In this document: piece by piece, positions 47,601-59,600 of the stretch
How the letters are laid out: every line of letters begins with the position of its first letter
Position numbering within the stretch: the first letter of the stretch is position 1
Source: Camillea tinctor
Taxonomy: Eukaryota; Ascomycota; Sordariomycetes; Xylariales; Xylariaceae
Assembly: GCA_022578605.1 (NCBI GenBank)
Contig: MU394116.1
Coordinates: forward strand, 124,001-188,000
DNA: 64,000 nucleotides
Direction of reading: 5' to 3'
Notes under the pieces: model-generated
Told to the model about the DNA's origin: nothing
The model's database searches: none
The model's input: only the letters and a program-made list of their open reading frames with translations
Made by a program: the position numbers and the translations under genes

Positions 47601-47793
47601 CCTGGGACCCCTCTACTAGATTCCGAACAAATTGATCCACAAGAGACCTTGCTGTTTTATTTTCAAAGGCTTTAAGGAAATTGCCGTCCCCAATGGATTC
47701 TTCAATTGCAAGTAGATCATCAGGAGAGAAGTGACCGTCGTTGGTCGATGTTGATGTTGATGCTGACACGGGGTCCGGCTGATCAGCAGCCAT
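44632..47793 (-). CDS. TPR protein of the TTC27/Emw1 family
   Basis: Single-exon gene for 1053 residues. Yeast Emw1 is essential and linked to cell-wall integrity; human TTC27 is its homologue. The N-terminal half is helical, with QFVRNLVEGS, EAIFLGLSSLAAFLQANVTGP and an HLEEANCYILLGNDIKAKEALKEA repeat-like segment. A Ser/Thr/Pro-rich linker lies near residues 500-545. The conserved core follows: RWHLESELAYAWTSVGS, then ALEIFKRLRLWPEVALCL, ARAIVRWRLFYRTPDS, and PRLLCILGDMENDPQHYKRAWEIS. Tandem TPR units run from about 675 to 760 (ARAQKALGEFYLRNKVWDEAREAYSLAVR, then SPELWNRLGDIELRLGHFADAAEAFQRAI). The C-terminus continues with helical repeats and WKGKARSAIRSVLSKAKEPW. Length and order match the family. 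Probably housekeeping, cytosolic. Confidence 0.87.
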   Translation of the reverse strand: MAADQPDPVSASTSTSTNDGHFSPDDLLAIEESIGDGNFLKAFENKTARSLVDQFVRNLVEGSQENDTDKAVQSQNTNTSTPLDEFHKCQPRKEAIFLGLSSLAAFLQANVTGPVLESPQIAEAAFLSAFAQVQRTHPLSNGTASKKKSPIEEFRALSQRSLDIDGVSVYSYIPHIELFCLARFIFTSGAILPIEPSDHPLALHLSWTRFRIHLWHYKLLAQPSLGPGSLFTKSGRWTDVATLQELIEKSLLQAEASVLKASKTVEPTGGSLWPQEYRIQFHLEEANCYILLGNDIKAKEALKEATQISGFNYALSGALGKRTKFQENAISQLVVLAKSLHLKSGRGGDENNARAAPAALPLNNDTLLENIKFNNEEATESTSPLPSELQNMKPDDQPELNLLDQIILLSDATIRDTFSPSDSLTSEEILPFAVRVIEDKAANWQVYTQALLVRSRIEMNRSRTIERGILQMQAVVDQVIVDTQELEHPAQTSNQPTTADTPAIEITSDSGTTRTSSVSKPTSFLPATKPSESASPKDRLRYVNALASPPRWHLESELAYAWTSVGSLVSALEIFKRLRLWPEVALCLASTAASDDEGGRGAGGEERARAIVRWRLFYRTPDSNGVTDDDDLDMVDLDLNSLKASDFYGSERSPPPPNAPRLLCILGDMENDPQHYKRAWEISNHRFARAQKALGEFYLRNKVWDEAREAYSLAVRVNRLSPELWNRLGDIELRLGHFADAAEAFQRAISTANDTSGGEDAKTWSNLGTALLSWYREIVQEGKVRQERIKNDDTDNLLECMVSTKRAASLGKTASQLVRDSLVAYKRGATIADTNWQIWDNVVTLASSLSPHPDFDDVILGVRNIIRIRKTEEAFDIDILTRLVREATKDLVPVGEGDQQVYEPPRGTIASKIVMLLENDIVPLITSNSECWALVSRIRAWRRDWTGALDAAEKGWRAAVGTGGMGSTLSASSGMQSQQGNWLTDAEAWDSVVQRTSELVAAYENYGSRVETIGAKWKGKARSAIRSVLSKAKEPWEGDEKYGTLQSMLEDLK

Positions 47794-48626
47794 TCTTCAG
47801 TATTGACTCTAGGTTGACTCTTCACAGACTTAGAGAAAGGGATAAGACTAAGATGTGAAGCAAAACCAATTATATAGAGCTAGGACACGAATAATAATAA
47901 AACTTTATGTCTTTCTCTCGTGTTCTATTTTTTTTTTCTTGGTGCGGTGAAGTTTGAGACTCTGTCATGTAAGTAAGTCCTTAGTGTAAGTCAAGTAAGT
48001 GAATAAATAGTGTAGATAGACAATGTTAGGTGTCTAGAGAAAAAAAAGTTGAATTATCTTTATCATAGCGGGGGAGGGGTAACTTGCATAAGATTCTTTG
48101 GTCTGTGCGCTACTCGTCTATCTTATCATCATTGTACCTTGTTACATACCTATTACCTACTGGCTACGAAACTTACGTCACACTTCTCAGTTACATCCCA
48201 TGCAGCTATGTAACCTATGAACTAATACCTAACCTTCACATAGCCTAAGTACACAATATCACGAGAAAGCAAATTACGTTACGAGGCAAGTACTAATGTA
48301 GGAAGTTATACGTATGTATTTAGTAATCTGTCTGCTGAATAGATACCTAGGTAGTTTACCTAAATACTCATCGTTTAGTCAGTATAGCTGCACCTGGGCA
48401 GTATTGTCATGACGATTACCAGTTGTTATCATAGACGTACACCTATACACACTTTTTTAATGCTTTAGCTAAATGCTGTTTTGGTTGGCCAATTGTGGTA
48501 TTATCAAGCTTCATTATACGCGAACAACCCCCCCCCCCCCCTCCCCTCCACGAGCACGTGATTCTTAATCATCCGTATATCATCAGTGTGTTCATCCGTC
48601 ACCTTGTACAGCTATAAATGTTCCCT
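47794..48626. other. Intergenic, 833 bp
   Basis: Promoter of the TPR gene (minus strand) and 3' flank of the GYF gene. It holds a T-rich run at 47930-47940, an ATACCTAGGTAG palindrome near 48342 and a C-run at about 48529-48543. No gene. Confidence 0.5.
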
Positions 48627-51600
48627 TTATTTCTTACCCTTCTTGCGCCCAGGCACTACCTTGAAGCCCGCTGCCTGCATCGTATTGGCATCGTTTGTGG
48701 GCTCCTTGTGATTGTTCTTCTTGGCTACCTCATTCCATCCCCCAGCAGTACTCGACTGCGTGTCGGTCAGTGGGCTGTTGATGGGTTGCTTTTCTACCAC
48801 CCCCTTGTCCGCCAACTTCTTGCGGCGGATAAACTCTTGTGCGAAGTGGCGTCCATCCATCGTCTTGGAGTTGGCATAGATAGCATCAGAGATAATATCT
48901 GGGATCAAGGGGAAGGCAAGAAGTGTGCTGGCAAAGGTATCGACTGCGTTCGTGAAGTTAGTCATTGTCTGTATGTAACATTTGGTTTTACATGTTTACG
49001 AGAAAAAAAAACTTACTGTCCGTAACACCTGTAATTCCGCGCGTCAGTTGACTGTTCAGCCACTTGTTAAACTCATCCATAGCCTCCGTACGTCCAGCCC
49101 CTGTCCCTGTGTTCGTGGTTTTGATTGTGGGCCGAGGAGACGCTGCGGTAGGTGCGGAGACGGGCTTAACGTTCGCACCACTGACAGACCGAGCCTGCGA
49201 AGCAGGTCCTGTCGGCACTTTGACCTTCCCTCCCGCTCCAACTGTAGCCCATCCCGACGTACTGGGAGCAGCATTGGCAGTACTGGACCCTGTTGTTTGG
49301 TTGGATAAGGGCAGCGCATTTGGCTTGCTAGCTAGATCAGCATAGCGCTTGCCAGCGCTGGCTGGTGTTCCAGTCTGTACAGCTAGTTCCTTGGCTTTCT
49401 GTTTGCGCACCTCTTCCTCGCGTTGGATTTCGGCAAGTGTCTTTTTCTTATCAGCAGATTGCGTTGCTACTGCTAAGCCAGCCGGTGTTCCCTTGCTAGC
49501 CGCAGGCTTAGCCCAGGGGCTGCTGCTTGGCCCTGGGCCAACTGGAGATGCAGTTCCCCATGTACTAGTCGTCGGCAGACCAGGAGCTGCAGCTGCAGCC
49601 TTCTCGCGCTCTCGAGCTGCTTCTTGCTCAAGCATGGCACGTCGAGCTATAGCAGCAGCTTCCTCGGCCTTAGCCGCCTTCATGGCTTCAGCTTGTTGGA
49701 TTTCTTTCAAGCTAGGTCCTTTGTGCGACTCTACGCCGGTATCCTTGGCCCATGGTGCTAGAGGAGGCGGCTGGGTGGACGTGGCTGAGGTGATATCAGG
49801 CGTCTCGGAACGGGAACTCGTTGCGTACTGATCCGGCAAGTTGGACTTGACACGTTGAGGGGCAGGCGCAGGCAAAGGGGTGCCAGTTTGGGGTGGTGGG
49901 AAAGGAAGGGGAAGTCCGCTAAGCTTGGCTTGTGCTTGCTGGTACTCCTTGAAACTTTTATTGGCTACTGCCGAATCTTCCTTCTCAGGGTGGCGGTGGT
50001 TACTCTCCTGCTCATCAGATTTGTCGGGTGTGGCCTGCGCGGCAGCTTGAGGAGCTGGGCTGAGGCTGGCTAGTACTTCCTTTTCCGGCTGTTGATGATA
50101 AGTGCCCGATTCCTGCTGCTCGGCCAGTTCAGCATCGTGCTGTGCTCTTAGCTGTTCAAATTCCTGGAGACGACCTCGAAAGCCTTCGGCATCATCAGCT
50201 AGTTCGCCAGTTCCTGGCAATTGGCTACGAACTCCCGAATCGGTGGGTGGCACACCGATGGGTTGTGGAGGGATGTTCCCGCCCATCGCTCCTGCGTTGT
50301 GCATGCCAGCCAACACCTGGCGTTCTGGTCCGGTCAAACGTGCGATCTCATCCTCTCGGTGGAACACTTCGAGGCCCGGGCCGGAACTGCCATGTGCGGC
50401 GGGTTGATGGTTGGCTGGCGGATCAAAAAAAGAACCCCCGGTGCCGATTGCACCAATAGGAGGTTGTGGAGGCATGGTCATAGGTGATGTCATGCTTCCA
50501 AAGCTCGGTTGGCTATGGAGGCTATGTGCGCTCGAGTGATGATTCAGGCCTGGCATCCCCGTCATGTGAGCGCGGGCCATATTTTGGTTAGAGAGGAACT
50601 CCCTCTGGCGGGCCATAAGATACTGTTCCTCCTGCTTGCGCCTCTCGAGGTTATTCTGTTCTTCAGCAGTCAATGTGCGTCCAAAGCTGGGGAACGCACC
50701 GACCAACGGTGGCTGAATAACCCCATTGGCATTAGGAGAGAACGGTCCGCTCTGTGAAGGAGGTCCATGAGGAATGCCAATCTGGGGAACCAGAAAGGGT
50801 TCACGGGAGTTTCCTATCCTCCTAATCAACTGGCCCAATGGTTCAAAGTCGGGATCCTCTAACTTCTTGACGCTCAAGTCCGCGGTGAAAAAATTAGCCT
50901 TATACCAATCATTCATTTCAAGCCCGGTGAATGGGCCTTGCTGATGTCCCTGCGGATCAAGATAAACCCAACGCATCCGGTCTGGCATGACCATAGTGCG
51001 GGACTGGGCTGATGGGATCTCCGGGGCCTGGCCGCTCGAATAAGAAGGGGTATTACTACCAGGTGTAAAGGCCTGGGCCTGGGAGACGGCTGGAATGCCA
51101 CCGTGTAGAGGCTCCGAGGTCGCGGGACCTCGGCCCGATTCAGCCTGGGCGAACATGTCGGCGAAAACACCTCGGCCACCTCTCATGGGACTTTCAGTCT
51201 CCCGAACAGGGTCTCCCAGGGCGTTTCGTCCGATGGCACCCAATGGATTAGCCTGACGGAGATCAGGAAGAGAGTCGCTGAGGCTGTCATGTTCGTGGGA
51301 TTGCATCTGTGCTTGCATGGCAGGGGGAAACAGCGAACCAAGCTTGCTTGCTCGACCGAATGACCCGGTACCTCCAAAGGCAGCCGTCGTCGCAGGTCCA
51401 AAAACGCCGCCGAGGTTGCCTAGACTGGGGGACTGGAGATCACCCACCGGGCCGAACAACGAACCACCAAAACCAGAGAAGGCAGCACGCTCTCGGTCGG
51501 GCGTGTTCGACGATGGCCATCCAGTTAAATTGCCTAGAGGGGGGTAAGCCTTCGCACCAACACTAGAGGTCTGGCTGCGGTCGCTGCCGTCAAAAGCTGC

Positions 51601-53372
51601 GTGGGCAAAGGAACGCGGCAGACCGGCCCCAAAAGCAGAAGTCGGTTCGCCGATACCACCTAGGCCATGTGGCTTATCTCCACCTTCATCGTGCTCACCG
51701 CGGTCCCCGGTAGGGCTGCGGTATGGGTTCGTCTCGGACGGGCTCAGCGGGGTATTGTCAGGATCCGCGTGGCTACCTAAATGCAGGCCAGCCATCCCGA
51801 AGTCACCGGCGGACCCCTTTACCGGGGTATCAAATGTGCGATCATGCAAATGGGCATGTGCCATGGGCGGAGGGCTAGTGTCCTGAGCACCTCCCAAGAC
51901 AGCACTACCCGACAAACTGTCGTCACCACCAAAAGGGTCAGTATCAGTACGGGGACGAGGGCGCCAGGTACGACTCGCATCCGCAGCAGATGATGCATCA
52001 TTAGATTTATCAGATGCATCTTTAGGAAGAAACTGGGCAAGCCGGCTTTCGCCGCGCGCATTGCCAGGGCGTTTCTCCCCGATGGCAGAACCGGGGAGGG
52101 CAAAATTGCCAAAGCTACCCATTCCCGACATGGCGCCTACGGATGGATTTTGCCAGGGGTTATTGGCTACACCAAATCCTGTGCTCGGCGTAGTATTGTT
52201 TCGTGTCAAACCGAAGGCTAACGGCTTGGAGGCGGGTTCGCGCGTTCCGGGGTCTTCTTCGGGCTCTTCAAAAGTCGAATCCTTGGGATCATTATTCTTT
52301 CGTCCAAACCAATAAGTGGGATCGTCTCGGGTGGGGCGACTCGAGGCGGTTGGGGAGGTTAGGCCGCCACCGCCAGAATACGGGTTCGTGTCGGTAGTTT
52401 CACGTCGCCGGGTACCAGGACGCGAAGCGGCAGAAGGCGAAGTCAATCCAAAGTGGTTAGAAGTTCCATGAGACACCGAGGTTTTACGACCGTTTAAGCC
52501 GCCGGTGGTATGGTTTCCATCCTTGTTCTGCGGTGGTGGCTTCATGGTAGAGTTAACATCAGAAGTAAACAACTGGACAATGGTCAGTTTTGGGGGGTTA
52601 TGTCCAGAGATGCTCGACAACACGAAACAGAGGGGTATGAGAGTTCAACCCACCTCTTTCTCCTCGGGGGTCATTTCTTGTAAACCAACAGCTTTGGTAG
52701 TTCCAGAGTTGTCCCAACAGATATCCGGGTCTTGGGGCACGACATGCGAGTCTCCAGGTTTACCCCATCCTCGAGCGGCAGCACCATTAGCCTGTCCGGG
52801 ACTCCAACCGGCTACGAACAAATTAGAGACGTCGTCCTGGTGAGGATTGGACTCCTGAGAGATGTTAAAGATAGACAGTATCTCATCTCTAGAATATCTC
52901 TGAGGAGCTAAGCTGTCAACAACAGTGGAGCCAACAGGCATGGCAGAAAGAACAGCCGGGTCAGCAGAGGCCGACTGTGCAGGTTCGGGGTTTTGCATCT
53001 GGTTAAGGGATTGGCTGGAAGGGGTGGTAGATGTCCGACGGAAAGTAAGAGTACCGTTAGTCGATCGTCCAGGACGAGGCCTATAGGGAGCATCACCAGA
53101 TGGTTAGTTATGTGGGGTACGGGAGGAGCTTGTGTTGACATTGGGTAGGTAATTGACAAAAGTAGAAATAGTTGGAGCCCGAAGGGTAGCAGGCAATACA
53201 ATATGCAGAATGGGGGTTTGGGAGAGGGGGGGGGGGGGGGGGGGGGGTGGGGTGGGGGTGGGGGGGGGTTGGGGGGGGGGGTTTTATAAAAAAATTTTTT
53301 ATTAAAATTTAAGGGAAAAAAAAGGGGGTGTAGTAAAAAAAGGNNNNNNNNNNCCGCCCCCCCCCCCCCCCC

Positions 53373-53420
<48 letters not shown>

Positions 53421-54006
53421 CCCCCCGGCCCCCCCGGCCGCCCCCGGTTTTCTCTCTCGATATTTTCTTCTCTTTTCAGTGCAACAGAAGGGGTAGAGAG
53501 AAAAACAGGAGGGGGTGAAGAAGGAGAAAAGGAAGATCTTAAGTGATAAGAACAAGAAAAAAAAAAAAGAGAAAACAAAGAAGAGAGTAACTCTAGTGGA
53601 ATAAGAAATAATATATGTGTGTACACTAATCGTCAAGAGGAGGGGGGGTACAATATAGATGATGCTGATTGGGAGTTTTCCATATGGAAAGGTGAGGAAT
53701 AAAATAAAATAGGGGGGAAAAAAGGAGAGAGAAGAAGGAAAACAATCATGGAAAAAAGAGTAGATAGAAAAGGTGAAGGTGAAGAAGACAAGGAGGTGGA
53801 GGACGACAGCAATGATGATGATGATGATGATAATAATAATAATAATAACATCAACAATAACAATGATGACGATGATAATTCACGTAAACCTACCACTCTC
53901 CACCGGCATTCCCACGTCCATCATTCCTTGCTCCAGATCTCGTATCGCGATTTGCGTTTTGTCCAGCAGCTGCTGAAGCAAAACTCGATGGTAGATTGGA
54001 GGGCAT
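48627..54006 (-). CDS. GYF-domain protein (Smy2/GIGYF-like)
   Basis: Predicted adaptor that binds proline-rich peptides in RNA-metabolism or vesicle-trafficking partners. Four exons on the minus strand (54006-53894, 53080-52654, 52572-49017, 48943-48627) keep frame and give 1470 residues. Exon 1 encodes MPSNLPSSFASAAAGQNANR, a conserved start in fungal GYF proteins, and splices as GGEW-PRPGRSTNGTLTFRR. The GYF domain spans about residues 712-766, with WVYLDPQGHQQGPFTGLEMNDWYKANFF containing the Gly-Pro-Phe signature. Flanks are disordered, Gly/Pro/Ser-rich. A Glu/Ala/Lys-rich coil (LEQEAAREREKAAAAAP) and a C-terminal helical module (EFNKWLNSQLTRGITGVTDIDTF, then DAIYANSKTMDGRHFAQEFIRRKKLADKG) follow. 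The last acceptor at 48944 was chosen because nearer AG sites give a stop. Intron 1 contains the assembly gap. Confidence 0.88.
53223..53450. other. Assembly gap flanked by poly-G and poly-C
   Basis: Ten N at 53344-53353. To the left lie long G runs (about 53226-53281) and then A/T-rich low-quality-looking sequence; to the right, C runs (about 53354-53447). All of this lies inside intron 1 of the GYF gene. The true length and sequence are unknown. Confidence 0.9.
53811..53877. repeat. GAT/AAT trinucleotide microsatellite
   Basis: Tandem GAT then AAT units with interruptions, inside intron 1 of the GYF-domain gene close to its 5' splice site. It reads as poly-Asp/Asn in one frame and is not part of a supported protein. 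Confidence 0.8.
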
Positions 54007-56275
54007 CTTGTTGGTAGAAAAAAAGAGACTGAGTCTGTCTTCGGTTCGTAATTGTGTGGTTTTTATATTTTTATTTTAGCCCTTGAAATCGGAGGTACGT
54101 CAACGTCCAAAGTTTCACCAGGAATTAAGACTTTGTCTTTTTCTCTCTCTTTTGCTCTCTATCGTTCTCTTTCTAACTTGCTTGCTCTCTCTCTCTCTCT
54201 TTTTTTCCCTTCCTCTTTTTCAGATGGTTGGTATAGCACAGGCGGGGGGTTGAAGGAGGGGCGGGAGGGAGTGAGTATCGAAGTCGGTCTCGATGATGCT
54301 GTCGATGTCGATGTCGGTGTCGATGTCAATGTCGATGCCGAAATATAACAAAATGGTGTCGAGCGGTCGCGCAGCGTAAAGATGGGCAGAACAGGACTCG
54401 AGATACAGGGGTGGGATAGTAATTCCTCTGTTTAGAAAAGTAGAGTCAATATGAGTGAGTGAGCAGGTGTAGGTGGCTAAGGCTAAGGTGGGTAGTAAAG
54501 TGTAAAGTTGAGGTCAAGTAAAATAAAATAAAAAGTGTGGTGAATAAGATGGGGAAAAGAAAAAAAAAAAGTTAGATTAGTTGATTCACCCACACATAAG
54601 ACCCCCCCAAGACAGTGTGTGATTCGACAGCAGGTTGTAACAGCTGTAGGTTTCTGTCTGCTGGTGCTTAGTGATTGGGGCTTGGTAGTACTTGGTGATT
54701 GGTGCTTATTTTCTAGTGGTGCAAGTACTGTACTGTATGTATGTATGTACATACAATACACGATACATAGGCTAATACATACCTTGAATTGCACGAGTCA
54801 ACTAAACAATAGTGTATAGTAAAGCTCTGCTAGAAAAAAAAAAAGAGGCTATAGCTTGACTACAAAATGTACGATGCAAACTGTTTCTGTCGATGCTGTT
54901 GCTTGATGCAAGACTGTGTATATCGTATCGTGTTTTGTTGTGTGTATGTATTTGTGTGCGTGTGCAGGGGGAAGAAAAAAAACGAGATCAAAAGTTAAAA
55001 AGTATTTTTTTTTTCTCTCTCTGGTTCTCGCGAAGGTACGAAAAGTTATGGACGGTGTAGCGTCAAATTTTCAGAATTGTAGTTTCGTTTGAGGCGAAAT
55101 GAGCACGAGCCACAGCTAAATCAACCAATGGCAATTGACTTTGCTCAGTGAAGTGGCTACTATTATATTATGTAAAAAAAAAAGCGACGTACCTAGGTAG
55201 GTACCTAGGTAGCCTTCTCATATGGAGATGAAACCTACACACCATGTAAGGTTGGTCGAAGCATGTTGAGTTCAGGTTGTCTCAGAGCTGACTTCACCTA
55301 GCCACATCGGATCTTCGATACATCCGTACCTATAGAATAGAAATAACTTATGCTACACCAGTAGACCTGCTGACCTTTACTTCTGGTACATGTACATACA
55401 GTACAGTGGGGTACTTAGGTACCTTGGCAACTGCCTAAAGCTGCCCTAATCAGGTATTCCAGCAACACCTGAATCAGTACCTTGTCAGGCATGACCTCAG
55501 TTGTCTACAATATTCAATCTCTTGGTATTAGGTTATCGATCCAATATAGGTACCAGGGGTTAATACAATCAATAATCAAAAGCCGCCCCATGAGCGCATT
55601 GTCACTATAACAGCTACCTATAAAATAATTGAACTACGAAATAAACAAATGAGTAAATAGATTATGTTCCTTATATGATTGATTTATGTATTTCTTATTT
55701 TACTTTTGTTTTCTTTCTTTCTTCTTTTTTTCTGCCCCTAAAAGTGCACCTGGTGATGAGAAATATAGAGAACAAAAAAGGAGAGAGTTTCGCTTATAAG
55801 TTAAAAGTGCCTCAATCTCGTACGAATCTGAACTGAGACCAACATGTTAGATCTGTTCACTACAGTATTTCTAACTGTATGCAAAGTAGCTGTCGCTCCT
55901 TCGTATAACCTTAGGCACACGGTAACCGAGGTAAGCCAGAGGGGGGGTATACAACTCCTCGGACGTATCTAGTTCGGTTAACAATATATCATATCCAAAA
56001 TCATAGGAGGGTACGCTGTTGCCTACTCTAAACCTTGACCCTGGGTCTCACTTCTGGTACTATGATTTCAGATAGCTTGATATATTAACAATGTGAACAT
56101 AAATCAAGGTATAGGTACCCAGGTAGTTAAAGACTTTTTGCTCTAGGATTAAAATATGACTTGACTTGATATAATCCCGAGATTTTAGTATACCCTTTTT
56201 ATATTTTGCCTTGAGCAACTAAATACCTAGATGAATAGTATCGTATAATAACAAACAACTACCTATATATATATC

Positions 56276-56325
<50 letters not shown>

Positions 56326-56646
56326 GATATAAGACATGGTCTTATAAGTGCCTCGAGCAGAGAGTTATTATATAAAGCAAGAGAGCTTTCCATATAATAT
56401 TAATAATTCGATCCTCTAAAACAAATAGAATCAATTTCTCTATATAAAGGAAAGTAAGCTAAGCAATTCAAAAAAGAAAAGAAAAAAGAAAAAAAAAAGA
56501 AAGTCCAAGTCATTCTATAGACGCCGTCATCGCCAAAACAAATAACCCTTTAGTCTTTCTATCTTATTCTTGCCTTCCCCTTCGTGTTTCTCAATCTCCC
56601 AAAACAATAAACCAGATATTTCACAATACCCTCGAGGAACTCCTTC
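54007..56646. other. Intergenic, 2.6 kb, repeat-rich
   Basis: GYF-gene promoter/leader side and 3' flank of the reductase gene. It contains GATGTC-type hexamers at about 54291-54342, CT-rich tracts at 54138-54225, the double palindrome GTACCTAGGTAGGTACCTAGGTAG near 55189-55212 (read here in two halves of TACCTAGGTA) and a TG/AG microsatellite at 56276-56322. No gene recognised. Confidence 0.55.
56276..56322. repeat. (TG)n(AG)n compound microsatellite
   Basis: About nine TG units followed directly by about fifteen AG units, downstream of the reductase gene. A purine/pyrimidine-alternating to polypurine transition of this sort is a length-variable site. Confidence 0.9.
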
Positions 56647-59600
56647 TTAAAAACCCCACTGCTTGCACCAGAGCTTCAGAAGCTCCGGCGTCACTGCCTT
56701 CGCCTCTCTCATCGTCGGGCTCTTCTCCTTCGTCCTCGTCATATCGAACATGACCGTCTCGCTCACCATCGTGAAGCTGCGGTACGAGTCGAGCAGCTTG
56801 ATACCTGGGTTCTTGTCTAGGCCCTCGGTGCTATCCGCCTTCTGGCTCGCCGCCAGCCTCTCGACCCACTCGTTGAAGCTGACGAGCTCCCGGATGCGCT
56901 CCTTGCCGTAGAACTCCTGCACTGCCGGCGCGAGCTCCTCCCACGTCGTCGACGACGGGTTGACCCCGTGGAAGTACCCGCTCAGCTGGCCCGCCGGCAC
57001 CCGTTGAGCGATCCCGCCCACCTCCAGCACCAGCTTCGCGATCTTCTCGCACGGCGTCCAGTCCACCCGCGACATGGCGCCCAGGTCCGCCGGCAGCGCC
57101 CCCAGGTACAGGCTGCTCGCCACAATCGACGGGAACCACTCGTGCCGGTTCCAGCACCCCACCTCCGACTCGGGACCCGCGATCTGGCCCACGCGGATGA
57201 TAGCCGCTTCGAAACCGCCTACCTTGGACGCGTCCTCGAGGATGAGACTGCCGATCATCTTGGACCGGCCGTAGCCCATGCTCGGCAGCGTGAAGTCCTC
57301 CATGCGCTGCTCCGGGAACGGGCCCTTCTTGGTGTCCCACTTGTCGCCCGTGCCGATCGACGATATGAAGACGACGGCCACGCGCTTGGCCGCGAACGTG
57401 GCGAAGTCGCTGATGTTGCGCACGCCCCGGAAGTGTGGCTCGAATGACTCGGTGGGAATGTTGAAATTGACGGGCCAGGCGTTGTGGATGAAACTAAGTT
57501 AGAATAAGAATGTTAGTCGTGAACAAATAAAAGGGGGAGCCAGAGAGAGAGAGAGAGAAATAGAAGCATCTCGTATAGGTACATACCGATCCGCACTGGA
57601 TAGCAGTCTTTCATACGTCTCCTTAGGGAGACCGAAATCAGACCGCGACATATCCGCGTGCCAAAACTCAGCCTTGGTTTCATAGTCGAGAGGAAGACCA
57701 CGCTCCTTCATAGCCTTAGCCTGCTGCTTCATGCCGCCATCCTCACCTCTGTTGAGACAGACAACTTTCTTAACTGCCGGGTTCGATACTAAGAACGCGA
57801 GGATGTAAGATCCCAACATGCCGGTGGAGCCGGTCAGCAGGACTGTCTGACCTTCGTCAGCCGGATCGGGACGTCCTGCCTTAGGGCTCGGCAGATCGAG
57901 CGTGTATTTCTGCCAAAGCGCCTTCATCGCCTGGATATCGTGGTCCTCGCCGTCCCCATTCGCCGTATTAGCCCCACCATGCACAATGGACAGTATGTAC
58001 TGAGCTAGTTTACGGGGGGTCGGATTGCTGTAGATCACACGAGTAGCCAGGGAAGTAGAATCCACGTGGAAGCCGGAGGCTGCAAGGCCGGCTTTGAGTA
58101 GCCGAGATGCGTTGATGACCTGCATCGAGTCGATGCCGGCGGTAAAGAAGTCCGTGTCTGGCTCAAGGCTGGCTTTGGCTCCGAGGTTGTGCTGGAACAT
58201 ATTCTCGATTGAGTCGATAAGTGCCTGCTCGGAGGTCACATCAATGGTGGGCGTATCTGTACCAACATCTCCAGCTTGCTCGTATATCTCATCTATCTCG
58301 TCATGGTACAGCTTAACTGTGCCAGCCTTTTGAATCGTCCCCTGTGAAGTAATATTTGTGAGTGCTTATTCAACCAAATTAGGACACGTTTGGACATACC
58401 TTGCCGGCTCGCAAGAATGGCTTCTCGGGGTTCGAGAGAACCACAAACTGGCGTCCGATCTGCCCATGGGCGACAGTCTCCTTGTTGGCCTGCTTCACGA
58501 ATTCGAAGACACTGTCGAGATACTCCTTTTTTTCCTCTTCGGTCTTGGGGAAACTAGTCGGCTCAACAATCAATGCAGGCTGAAACCGGTTCGAGCCAAC
58601 CACTATCGCACCCTTAACCTTGGGGTGGCCTTCAACAATTTGCTCGATAGTGACCGGGTTGAGTTTCTCTCCGTTAGAAAAAACGATGATGTTGTCGGAC
58701 CTTCCATAGTAGGCCCAGTGATCGGGCAGGGTAGGGTGCGGCTTGTAATAGTCTTTGGTATCATACTCGTTGATATCTGGGAAGGTATAGAAGAACCCTT
58801 GTAAACCGGGGTGCTTATCCTTGCGGACGATGACAAGACGGTAAGCGTCCTCCTCGTTCTCGTCCTTGCGCCACTCCGCGCCAAAAAGCTCGCTGTTGAA
58901 TATGAAATATTGCCACAGCTCACTGTTAGGCTGATAATAAAGGGGGTAAGGACAGAACCTGATAAGTCAACAATTAGCAGATAGACCGTGGAAATATGGC
59001 GGAATCCGACTTACTCCGTAGCCGAAATGGCATTTAGCATATGGATTCCAGCCTTTACTAGTCGGTTACCAGCTTCTCGTGACAGGTTGCCTATGCTGTG
59101 TTAGTCTTTCCAGCGGATGGAGACATAAGAACGCGACTACTGACCTCCTCCAAAAGCCACTGAACTCAATTTCTTCAGAGCTTGGACCGACTTCTCCTCT
59201 ACGCTGATATCTTCCAGAATAGCAGGAGGGAGTATCCTGTTTCAATTTTGATTAGCATGTGATGCTGTCGCCGCGATTTGCGAAGACCGGATTCCATCAT
59301 GACACTAAGCGCTTGAACGCAGCTACGGACAAGATGCGACGTTGCCGTTGGAAAACAGGCTTAGAAATGAGAAATGCTTACGCTCCCTGGACATCGAGGT
59401 TCTCTATACATTCAACGGTTAACTCCGCAGTCAGTGGTCGATTGGGAATACCCAGAGCAACAGGAACACCCCAGTAGATGGATGTTTGAAGGTAGAAGTA
59501 CATCCCAGCGGCGTGGAAAAGGGGCACTGAACCCAGTTTAGCTTTTGCGTGGTTGTTGGAATAATGGTGAATTGTACATACTTGGGATAAATGACCTACT

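Noticed and set aside
52908..53636. ORF with Gly-rich run and undefined residues
   Set aside because: It reads through the N block and poly-C flank of the gap, so its sequence is unreliable and not a gene.
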